From: an uncultured Eubacteriales bacterium
GTDB lineage: Bacteria; Bacillota; Clostridia; Monoglobales; Monoglobaceae
Assembly (NCBI GenBank): GCA_905198865.1
Contig: CAJKEB010000002.1
Coordinates: 1-64,000, forward strand
DNA: 64,000 bases
Direction of reading: 5' to 3'
Shown here: positions 26,604 through 34,347 of the stretch, in pieces
How the letters are laid out: the number at the start of each line of letters is the position of its first letter
Numbering within the stretch: position 1 is the first letter of the stretch
Program-made: the position numbers and the translations under genes
Notes under the pieces: generated by a model
Told to the model about the DNA's origin: nothing
Seen by the model: only the letters and a program-made list of their open reading frames with translations
The model's database searches: none

Positions 26604-28070
26604 CTAATATGACACGCCTAAGTAGTCACAGATACCGTTTGCAATACACTCGGCATAAGTCCACTGACAGCCTTCATCTGCGAGTATAGCTGCATCAGCC
26701 ACCGTGTCAATAAACGCTGTTTCAATAAGAACAGCCGTCATGTTTGTGTTCTTAATGACAGCAAAACCGGCTTCCTTTACTCCTCTGTTTGCTGTGCCGA
26801 GGGCTCTGACTATATTATTCTGAATATACGTAGCAAGTCGCTTTCCGTCTGCGCTTCCGTAGTAATAATATGTTTCAGTACCCGTACCTCCGCCGGCATT
26901 ACAGTGAATAGAAACAAACAAGTCAGCTCCTATACTGTTTGCGAGATTGTATCTGTATGCCAGACTTTCTGATGTAGAATTAGCCGGACAGTTGTCATAG
27001 AGCGAATCACGCGTCATAACAACGTTAATACCGCGTTCTTCAAGATACGGCTTAACCTTCTCGGCAATATAATATGTGATGTCCTGTTCTCTGATACCGC
27101 AGCCCGTAGCGCCGGTATCAACGCCGCTGTAATTATGCCCCGGGTCAATAACCACTGTCAGACCGCTGTTATATGCCGGCTGCTGATAAGACGGCTGGTT
27201 ATAAACCGGCGGCTTAGGAGTAGGTGCAGCCGTCGGCTTTGGTGTAGGCGCAAGCGTTGGCTTCGGCGTGGGAGCCAATGTCGGCTTTGGTGTAGGTTCA
27301 AGCGTCGGCTCCGGCTCCTCAGTCGGGGCGGGCGTCGCGTCAAAAATATCTTCGTTTGATAGATCTGTCTCTGTCACTTCGTCATCCGGCTCCGGGTTAC
27401 GGTATGCCGCGTTGTTTGACAAGTCAGCCGCGTCTGTTACTTCATCAATGGACGGCGCGTCAATCTCTCCACCGTTAATAAAGCTCAGAGAATTATATAC
27501 CATCTGTGCCACAAACGCTCTGTTTGCATCCTTGCCGACTGCTTTGGTTGTATCCTGGAGCAAACCGTACTTATCGGCAACGGCAACGTATCCGGAATAC
27601 CAATACGGACCAACGCTTGTTAAACGTTCATCACCTGCGCCCGATGAACAAACAACCATTTTTACAACCTGCTCATACGTGACCGGATCTGCCGGTGCAA
27701 AAGTTCCGTCAAGCATTCCGTTAATAAATCCGTTCTCATAGCAATATGAGATATAGTTATTTGCCCAATAATCGGGGGAAACATCTGAAAACGGTGTTTC
27801 ATTTGCGGTGTAATACGCCTCGTTATATCCGTTGGCTCTTGATAAAAAGGCACAAAACTCTGCACGAGTGGTCTGCGCTTCGGGAGCAAAGTTTCCGTCT
27901 TCTCTGCCTTGGATTACTCCAAGGTTGCTAAGCTTATCAACAGCCGTATAATACGAAGCCGTTATAGGTACGTCGGAAAACTCTCTCGCAGACACCGACG
28001 CACACGGCATTGCTAATATTAACATAGTCAGTACAAGAACTAACGCTGTTAACATTTTGTGTCTCTGCAT
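26604..28070 (-). CDS. SLH-anchored N-acetylmuramoyl-L-alanine amidase
   Basis: 488 residues: signal peptide (1-28, ASVSA), three SLH repeats to about residue 200 (LGVIQGREDGNFAPEA, NGFINGMLDGTFAPAD), an acidic stretch, and a linker of PTPKPTLA repeats about 245-295. The C-terminal Amidase_3 domain covers 305-488. It cuts the bond between MurNAc and the stem peptide using zinc; expected ligands and catalytic residues are His in VVIDPGHN, Glu in GIREQD, His in SIHCNAGG and Glu in VLIETAFID. All are present, so it should be active. It probably works in wall remodelling or daughter-cell separation. GAGGTGATT precedes the ATG. Confidence 0.92.
   Translation of the reverse strand: MQRHKMLTALVLVLTMLILAMPCASVSAREFSDVPITASYYTAVDKLSNLGVIQGREDGNFAPEAQTTRAEFCAFLSRANGYNEAYYTANETPFSDVSPDYWANNYISYCYENGFINGMLDGTFAPADPVTYEQVVKMVVCSSGAGDERLTSVGPYWYSGYVAVADKYGLLQDTTKAVGKDANRAFVAQMVYNSLSFINGGEIDAPSIDEVTDAADLSNNAAYRNPEPDDEVTETDLSNEDIFDATPAPTEEPEPTLEPTPKPTLAPTPKPTLAPTPKPTAAPTPKPPVYNQPSYQQPAYNSGLTVVIDPGHNYSGVDTGATGCGIREQDITYYIAEKVKPYLEERGINVVMTRDSLYDNCPANSTSESLAYRYNLANSIGADLFVSIHCNAGGGTGTETYYYYGSADGKRLATYIQNNIVRALGTANRGVKEAGFAVIKNTNMTAVLIETAFIDTVADAAILADEGCQWTYAECIANGICDYLGVSY
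27203..27312 (-). repeat. in-gene tandem repeat coding PTPKPTLA units
   Basis: Imperfect 24-base and longer repeats in the amidase gene encode the proline linker. Such tracts vary in length by slippage. Confidence 0.6.
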
Positions 28071-28187
28071 AAAATAATCACCTCATAAATAATTTGCAGA
28101 AATCATTTGCAGCCGGCCGGTGCGTAAACAGCATAGCTGCATAACTCCTGCATTTTTGACAATTTCAACAACCGAAACTGTGTACCA

Positions 28188-28216
28188 AGTATATCACGGA
28201 TAGCTGAAAAAATCAA
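28188..28216 (-). promoter_or_regulatory. promoter of the SLH amidase gene
   Basis: Minus strand TTGATT (28216-28211), 17 bases, TATACT (28193-28188), leader of about 115 bases. Confidence 0.6.
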
Positions 28217-28271
28217 GTAAAAACGCAAGATTTTCACATTTTGTCAATTCGGAGTTTAATAACAAACAATA

Positions 28272-28312
28272 AAAAAACAAGGAATTCATCTGAGTAAAAT
28301 TCCTTGTTTTTT
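28272..28312. terminator. terminator after the SEDS/PBP operon
   Basis: AACAAGGAATT pairs with AATTCCTTGTT; on the minus strand seven T follow. It lies 170 bases past the PBP stop. The 410-base gap between 28071 and 28480 holds only this hairpin and the amidase promoter. Confidence 0.8.
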
Positions 28313-28480
28313 AAAACTGCGTCTATATCTTGTGTTCTCTACATTTGCCGATTCCACATGTTGTATCCCGCTTTTGTAACAAAGCAATAACACCTTTGTA
28401 ACATTCCTGTAACATTTCTTTTTTGGCGTTTATTACCAAATTGTGCAATTTGACGAAAAATTTATTAAATTAAAAATTTT

Positions 28481-29854
28481 CTATTCACTTAAAAACTTTT
28501 TAATTATATCCCTTGCGATAGGGCAAGCGGTAGAACCGCCAGAGCTTCCGTCGTTTTCCAATACAACTGCGACGCATATTTTGGGATTATCCGCAGGGGC
28601 ATAGCCTACGAACCACGCATGATCCTTGCCCGAATCCGTCTCAGCAGTACCGGTTTTTCCGGCAACAGATATTCCTTTAATCTGCGCATTCTTGCCGGTT
28701 CCGTCCTCAACAACGCCAATCATCATATCCTGAATATATTCAGCGCAGGACAAACCGATACTGTCATATAATACTGTAGGTTTTGCCTGACCTATGGTTA
28801 TATCATTCGCGGTTTTTATCTGTTCAACGAGATACGGCTTCATCATTTTACCGCCGTTTGCAACAGCGCTCGCCATCATCGCAACCTGAAGTGGAGTCAT
28901 AACAAGTCCGCCCTGACCGATTGATACCAATGCACCGTCCAGATCAGTCATTTTTTTGTACTGAATCTGGCTTTGCGAAACCGGTATATCAAAGTCAAAC
29001 GACTTATTAATCCCGAACTTTTCAGCCTCCTCCTTAACCTTATCCGCTCCCATCTCATAGCCGAGAGTACAGAATACGTAGTTGCTCGACACTTCAAATG
29101 CCTCTTTAATGTCTATTTTCCCGAAGGATTCTTTGTTATAGTTATATACAGTTACATCGCCTTTTTCAAACTTGCCGTTGTCGTCAAATGTTTCGGAGGT
29201 CATTCCGTTATCATAAACGCCTGCCGCGGTAACGATTTTATATGTCGAACCCGGGGGATAAAGACCCTGGGTTGCACGTGCCAGGAACGGTGACTTCTCG
29301 TCCTCCATCATCGACGACCAGTTGTCCTCTATCTTGTTGGGGTCAAAATCGGGCAGGCTGACCATTGCCAAAATCTGTCCGGTTGTCGGCTCTATGGCAA
29401 CAATGGCGCCGTTTCTTCCGTCAAGACGGTCATACGCATATTCCTGAAGCTCATCTATTATAGTAAGATACAGGTTATTACCCTTACTCAGTTCATTTAT
29501 TGAGAGATTAATATTTCCCTTGCCGACGAGTTCATTATCGTATGCCATTTCAAGCTGGGTCTTGCCGTAAACCTGTGAGCAATAGCCTATTATATGCGAA
29601 TAGAGATTTTTTCTCGGATATTTACGTATTCTGGCGTCGCCCTGGACTTCTGTTTCAGCCAAAAGCACCTGTTCGGACGAATATATACTTCCCCGAATCA
29701 CTCTTTGCTCACTTTCCCATTGGCGTTTGTTATATGAATTTGTGGAAATCTCCTTTGCCTTAAACATATTAAACCACAGCAGATATGTTATCAGAACCAG
29801 AAACAGAAGCGAAATACAGATAAGGACGCGGATTATTCTCTTATTAATTTTCAT
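28481..29854 (-). CDS. class B penicillin-binding protein (PbpA/FtsI type transpeptidase)
   Basis: 457 residues. One N-terminal membrane helix (residues about 8-30) is followed by a short dimerisation region (RGSIYSSEQVLLAET is the usual RG(x)I(Y/F)D-like motif). The transpeptidase domain has the three penicillin-binding motifs in order: PGSTYK near 203 (nucleophile Ser), SSNY near 256 and GKTGTAE near 404. It cross-links peptidoglycan together with the SEDS polymerase encoded just upstream, whose gene it overlaps by 11 bases. The short length is that of the PbpA group paired with RodA/FtsW in actinobacteria and Clostridia. Confidence 0.92.
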   Translation of the reverse strand: MKINKRIIRVLICISLLFLVLITYLLWFNMFKAKEISTNSYNKRQWESEQRVIRGSIYSSEQVLLAETEVQGDARIRKYPRKNLYSHIIGYCSQVYGKTQLEMAYDNELVGKGNINLSINELSKGNNLYLTIIDELQEYAYDRLDGRNGAIVAIEPTTGQILAMVSLPDFDPNKIEDNWSSMMEDEKSPFLARATQGLYPPGSTYKIVTAAGVYDNGMTSETFDDNGKFEKGDVTVYNYNKESFGKIDIKEAFEVSSNYVFCTLGYEMGADKVKEEAEKFGINKSFDFDIPVSQSQIQYKKMTDLDGALVSIGQGGLVMTPLQVAMMASAVANGGKMMKPYLVEQIKTANDITIGQAKPTVLYDSIGLSCAEYIQDMMIGVVEDGTGKNAQIKGISVAGKTGTAETDSGKDHAWFVGYAPADNPKICVAVVLENDGSSGGSTACPIARDIIKKFLSE

Positions 29855-31091
29855 ATTCCGTCACCTCATTCTTATGCTCTGTCCTTGCGGAAATTGCCTG
29901 CACTATTCCGAGCGAAGCAAAGCTTATAACAATCGATGTACCGCCATAACTCACAAACGGGAGTGTAATACCGGTCAGCGGAATCATTTTTGTTACGCCG
30001 CCGATGATAATAAAGGTCTGAAGGGCAAACATGACGGTTACACCGAAGCTCACTGCTTTGTCATATAAGTTATCAGTCATGATTGAAATCTTAAAGCATC
30101 TGTACGCAATCAAAAAGAACAGCAAGATAATTGCAACTCCGCCGAACACGCCCATTTCTTCACAGATTGCCGCAAATATAAAGTCCGAATGTACCTCCGG
30201 AATATAATACGGCGAACCGTTGCCGAGACCGCGGCCGAAATATCCGCCTGATGCGATGGCGAACAATGACTGCGTAATCTGATAGCCCTTGTTTGCTATA
30301 TCCGACCACGGATCGAGCCAGGTAGAAATTCTGACCTGGATATGATACAGAAACTTATAGCCCAAAAGACCAATAACACCAAGCGCTGCAATATTTGCAA
30401 ACAGCAGCTTTTTATCAGGCTCGTACACATATACCATAAAAAGATAAATTGACATCATAACCAGTATTGTACCCCAGTCGCGCTGCAAAACCAAAAAACC
30501 GACAAAAACATACGTTATTGCCAGAGTTATCCACTTCGGCGAAACTTTGCCCAAAACCGGTTTTGACCAAGTTCCGCAGTAATAACACGACAAGCACATA
30601 ATATACATAATTTTTATTATCTCTGACGGCTGAAAGCTAATCGGACCAAAAGCCACCCAGTTTTTTGAGCCGTTTACAGTCTTACCGAAAAGCAGCGTGA
30701 ACATAAACAGTCCTACTCCAATAAGAAAGTAAACAAACCACAGCTTATCCCATACCTTTATCTTATAATATATAAAATACGCAGCAAAAAACGCCGCTCC
30801 GCCAACAAGAATCCAGACAATCTGTTTAAATCCGTAATTGATATTTATACGGCACAGTATAAGCACGCCCATAGACAGCAGCATAAAGGTCATTAACAAT
30901 ATGAACTTATCGCCCATATGACAAATCACAAGCGTTGTATACATAACAAGGAACAATAACAGAACAGCCAAACCGTTGTAAATTATGTTTATGTTATAAT
31001 CCTTTGACATAAATAAAAGTCCAAAACCCAGCACATTCAGCAGAATAAGCAGATACGCCGGCTTTCTGTAGTTAACCTTCATATTATTCAT
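29844..31091 (-). CDS. SEDS peptidoglycan polymerase (FtsW/RodA/SpoVE family)
   Basis: About 415 residues, ten or so membrane helices. It polymerises lipid II into glycan strands in the membrane. Family marks: KTVNGSKNWVAFGPISFQPSE (split across loop and helix), RDWGTILVM, GYQITQSLFAIASGGYFGRG, and the C-terminal PLTGITLPFVSYGGTS. The catalytic Asp/Glu surroundings are present (FQPSE, HSDFIFAAICEE). ATG 31091 has GAGG eight bases upstream; ATG 31097 is also open but too close to it. It works with the following PBP. Between this gene and the FHA gene lies an odd 200-base hairpin-rich spacer. Confidence 0.92.
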   Translation of the reverse strand: MNNMKVNYRKPAYLLILLNVLGFGLLFMSKDYNINIIYNGLAVLLLFLVMYTTLVICHMGDKFILLMTFMLLSMGVLILCRININYGFKQIVWILVGGAAFFAAYFIYYKIKVWDKLWFVYFLIGVGLFMFTLLFGKTVNGSKNWVAFGPISFQPSEIIKIMYIMCLSCYYCGTWSKPVLGKVSPKWITLAITYVFVGFLVLQRDWGTILVMMSIYLFMVYVYEPDKKLLFANIAALGVIGLLGYKFLYHIQVRISTWLDPWSDIANKGYQITQSLFAIASGGYFGRGLGNGSPYYIPEVHSDFIFAAICEEMGVFGGVAIILLFFLIAYRCFKISIMTDNLYDKAVSFGVTVMFALQTFIIIGGVTKMIPLTGITLPFVSYGGTSIVISFASLGIVQAISARTEHKNEVTEYEN

Positions 31092-31117
31092 TCCCATATC
31101 CTCACCACCATATCATT

Positions 31118-31300
31118 GAGGGAATTTAAATCGGAGCAACGTCCTGCTTTGCTTGCAAGGAGCAGGGCTTGTGACAGATTGCAAGCAAGCGCAGGGAGCG
31201 TCAGCTCCTCAGGGTTTCAGTGGGAGATTATAACTCCCGCTGAAATTCTGAAATGGAACCCGCCGTATTTGTGGCGGGAGACATCTGCGCACAGGTTATA
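31118..31300. repeat. hairpin-rich spacer inside the SEDS operon
   Basis: Several stems in a row: CCTGCT/AGCAGG (about 31149-31172), TTTCAGtGGGAG/CTCCCgCTGAAA (31215-31245), and CCCGCC/GGCGGG (31258-31278). The composition is more GC-rich than its surroundings. It lies between the FHA and SEDS genes, which are otherwise packed tightly. It may be a small palindromic element or a structured RNA that tunes expression of the downstream genes. The open frame across it is not a credible gene. Confidence 0.5.
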
Positions 31301-31302
31301 AA

Positions 31303-31749
31303 TTAAATATCAAACACGAATTTAAGTCCGCCTATTGAGATTTCATCCTCGGGATCAAGAATAACTTCATGCTTTATTCTCTGACCGTTTACATGTGTAC
31401 CGTTACGGCTTCCCAAATCCTCAAGATACCATTCTCCGTCCTCGTACCATATTATCAAGTGTTTCTGTGATACAAACTTTTCGTTTATTATAATATCGCA
31501 TTCGGGGCTTCTGCCTATAACCGCCTCGCCGTATATATTGTATCTGCGCTTGAGCGGTGATGTCAATTCTATTCCCGGCTTTATCAGTCTTAAGCTGGCA
31601 CAGGCAGTGTCGTTAATGCTGTTATCTTCAAATCTGCTCATCTTCTTGACATCAAGATATATAAGCCTTATGACAAACAATATGAAAACATAAATTATGA
31701 CAGTAAACACATAGCTTAATATAGTAGAAATAAAGCCCGATATTGTCAT
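31303..31749 (-). CDS. membrane-anchored FHA-domain protein
   Basis: 148 residues: one N-terminal membrane helix (about 8-30) and a C-terminal forkhead-associated domain with GRSPECDI, VSQKHLII and DLGSRNGTHVNGQ, which binds phosphothreonine peptides. FHA proteins beside SEDS and PBP genes usually link wall synthesis to a PASTA-type Ser/Thr kinase; no kinase gene is in the window. It is second in the operon, 42 bases after the 770-residue protein gene. Confidence 0.9.
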   Translation of the reverse strand: MTISGFISTILSYVFTVIIYVFILFVIRLIYLDVKKMSRFEDNSINDTACASLRLIKPGIELTSPLKRRYNIYGEAVIGRSPECDIIINEKFVSQKHLIIWYEDGEWYLEDLGSRNGTHVNGQRIKHEVILDPEDEISIGGLKFVFDI

Positions 31750-31791
31750 ATTACATTCTCCTTTCCCTATTGCTTTATACCGATTAGGTTA

Positions 31792-34104
31792 TCAGTACTC
31801 GTTCCAGTAATCATCGTCTCCGCCTGCATCCTCAGCATTTTCATTTACAATCTTATGCTTTTTCTGCATCAGCCATAATAGAATAGCAAATATTATTCCG
31901 ACAGCAAGACAGCCGAGATAGATATACATTATAGGCTGCACCTCAAACTTCATTGTCGAAATCGGGTTATAAAATGTAACAGCGGATTTATAGCCGTCCT
32001 CATCTGCGTCAAATTCTGTCGGACTGACCTCGCACATCCTCACAAACAGTCGGTATAAAAACTCCGCAGCTGTTTTACGGTCTAACCGATTTTCCTGCGC
32101 CGTCAAAGCCATACCATCATTGATGATTCCCTCTCTTGCGCCAAGCGCAAGGTTACCCAATGATGACTTATCCATGTATTGTATATCCGGATAGTTTAAA
32201 TATATACTTGCATAAGGTCGGTCGCTGTCTCCGCCCATATCGGGAACATAGTATTCCTTATAGTCCACAAGCAGCGCCATACTCAGCGCAAACGTATCCT
32301 CAAGACCGACAGCCGAATTGCCGTTAAACCTAAGACCTCCCTGGTCTGAGTAAAGCTTGATATTTGCCTCATCAATAGATGCGACATACATCGACTGCGG
32401 GTCGGATTCATCAACGTCATTATACATTGCACGGGCGTCTGTATCGACTGTGAACATCATGCCTGACACAGCTCTTGCTGCGTCATAGTTTGAATACTGA
32501 TCGTTCGGCTCAAAGCGTGTGCCCTTTGTCGCAAAATAATCCTTTGAGACAAGCATCTTTATATGCTCCTGCTGCTTTGAATCTATATCGCCTATATCCG
32601 AAATATCCGGCGTGTTGTTCTTGACCTTATACAGACCCGATGTGTTGGTCTTGAACTCAAGAGCCTTGTTCTTTTCGTCAAATATTCCGCCTATGTTAAA
32701 ATCTCGTCCATCACTGGTTGTATATACACTGTCATACTTATCCTGAGCCGGGATAGAAAAGTTGACCTTTATCGGAAGTTTGTCGATCTGATTATTCTCA
32801 GAATCAAAAAACTTGATTATATATCCGTTGCCTACCGCAGCTCCCATCTCAATTGTAAAGGTTCCGTATGTTTCAATCAGCTTGTTGCAGGTCGCCTTAT
32901 CCATTATTATGCTGTGATTATTATCCCCGATAAGAATACGCATATATGAGATATTCATATCATCACGGCAAAGCTCGCTGTCGAACACAATACGCGGCGC
33001 TGAATCTTCGTTTAGACCCCGTACAATAATCTGCACCGGAACAATTATTTTCTTGTTTGGTCTTATACCTTTATCGGTAACTCTCTTCCAAAGCGTATCG
33101 CTTGTCTTGTCCGCGGCAACAGCCGAATCTCTGATAGAATCAAGCGTCAGCGTTACTGCGTTATTTTCAGCCGTAATTTCAGCCTTTGAATTCCTGATAC
33201 AAGCCGAGGTTATATAAGCGGCAATATCGTTTACTCCCGGTCCGCTCGGAGAGTCTGCGCCAAGTCTTTCCAATATTTCAGCCAGATAATTGTCGTATTC
33301 TTCAACACTGCTGAAGTCCTCGGTTCGACTGTAGTCTATAGTAACGTTCGACACAGCCTCCGAACCGTTCTTTGCGTCTTCAAGAAATCCCATTTTGATA
33401 TACTTGTCGTCAAGTGACGATACTGTTCCGATTTCGGCTGCGACATATCCGCACGACGTATCGCCATCCTTAAGCTTTGCATAGTAAAGCGAGCCGTTAT
33501 GCTTACCGCTGCCGGATTCGAGATACTCAGGTATATAATGAACAAGGTATCCGCCTTCTTTCAGCTTTGCAAAATATTGTATCTTACAGCTCTCCGGCGA
33601 CCATGTCCACATTGTATCATTTGGATTTTGCTGGGGCGGATGATAATTTCCGTCAGTATGGTCTATATAATAATCATCAGCAGCATTTCTGACCGCATCC
33701 GGTGTTGTGCTTAAGCCGAATGTATTCTTTACACAGCTTTGCAGGTTATCCGGTGTAACAGTCTTTGTGTTTCCGCTTATCGGAGCGTTAGGGTTCTGTC
33801 TGTCGCGCTTGCTGTATGCCAAATACTGCCACCATATTATCTCAGACATTTTTTTAGTCCAGTTGTCAGTATCAAATACAACCTTTCCGCCGTTCTCTCC
33901 CTCAAAATCCGTAGTATAACATGCTCCGAAGCGGCACAAATAGTCGCTCAGAGATGTTCTTGCTTCAGAGCTTAATGTATATGTAATATCCGTATATTCT
34001 TTTTCAGGTTCTTCATCAGCCGCAACAGTCAGGCACAGCGTGTTTGTAATAACCATAATAATCATAACAACCGGTAATCCGCTGCATATTAGCTTTTTAA
34101 ACAT
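31792..34104 (-). CDS. membrane-tethered protein with SLH-like repeats, unknown function
   Basis: 770 residues, first gene of the SEDS/PBP operon. A signal peptide (about 1-28) exports it, and one C-terminal helix (about 725-748, YIYLGCLAVGIIFAILLW) followed by a charged acidic tail fixes it in the membrane. The large outer part is of unknown fold. Before the helix, MLVSKDYFATKGTRFEPN and ALGAREGIINDGMAL with DRKTAAEFLYRLF look like degenerate SLH repeats. If real, the protein could contact the same wall polymer as the S-layer proteins, but from the membrane side. The assignment of these repeats is my inference. Confidence 0.7.
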   Translation of the reverse strand: MFKKLICSGLPVVMIIMVITNTLCLTVAADEEPEKEYTDITYTLSSEARTSLSDYLCRFGACYTTDFEGENGGKVVFDTDNWTKKMSEIIWWQYLAYSKRDRQNPNAPISGNTKTVTPDNLQSCVKNTFGLSTTPDAVRNAADDYYIDHTDGNYHPPQQNPNDTMWTWSPESCKIQYFAKLKEGGYLVHYIPEYLESGSGKHNGSLYYAKLKDGDTSCGYVAAEIGTVSSLDDKYIKMGFLEDAKNGSEAVSNVTIDYSRTEDFSSVEEYDNYLAEILERLGADSPSGPGVNDIAAYITSACIRNSKAEITAENNAVTLTLDSIRDSAVAADKTSDTLWKRVTDKGIRPNKKIIVPVQIIVRGLNEDSAPRIVFDSELCRDDMNISYMRILIGDNNHSIIMDKATCNKLIETYGTFTIEMGAAVGNGYIIKFFDSENNQIDKLPIKVNFSIPAQDKYDSVYTTSDGRDFNIGGIFDEKNKALEFKTNTSGLYKVKNNTPDISDIGDIDSKQQEHIKMLVSKDYFATKGTRFEPNDQYSNYDAARAVSGMMFTVDTDARAMYNDVDESDPQSMYVASIDEANIKLYSDQGGLRFNGNSAVGLEDTFALSMALLVDYKEYYVPDMGGDSDRPYASIYLNYPDIQYMDKSSLGNLALGAREGIINDGMALTAQENRLDRKTAAEFLYRLFVRMCEVSPTEFDADEDGYKSAVTFYNPISTMKFEVQPIMYIYLGCLAVGIIFAILLWLMQKKHKIVNENAEDAGGDDDYWNEY

Positions 34105-34181
34105 ATCATTTCCTCTTTTTCTGTTTATTAATATTCTGCAACCTCAATTTATGTATACATATCCATTTTAATACTTTTTAT

Positions 34182-34209
34182 ATTATACCACAATTCTGCG
34201 GAATTTCAA
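34182..34209 (-). promoter_or_regulatory. promoter of the SEDS/PBP operon
   Basis: Minus strand TTGAAA (34209-34204), 16 bases, TATAAT (34187-34182), about 75 bases before the ATG. Confidence 0.6.
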
Positions 34210-34297
34210 TATGTTTTTTATATTTAGCCTTATAATGCGGCTACTTTAACAAATAATACTTATTGCTCTGTATAACCCGACTTTCCCAAAAATAAAA

Positions 34298-34323
34298 AGA
34301 GAGACCCAAAAATGGGTCTCTCT
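34298..34323 (-). terminator. terminator of the dockerin/cohesin operon
   Basis: AGAGAGACCCA pairs perfectly with TGGGTCTCTCT around four A; T-rich sequence follows on the minus strand. It lies 25 bases past the stop of the cohesin-like gene. Confidence 0.85.
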
Positions 34324-34347
34324 GAAAAACGATTCAATTTAATCGAA

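Noticed and set aside
27203..27312. CRISPR-like repeat array
   Set aside because: Repeats are imperfect, without unique spacers, and encode a proline linker in frame.
31116..31301. A 61-codon plus-strand gene in the SEDS operon spacer
   Set aside because: No ribosome site, composition dominated by hairpins, no recognisable protein features.
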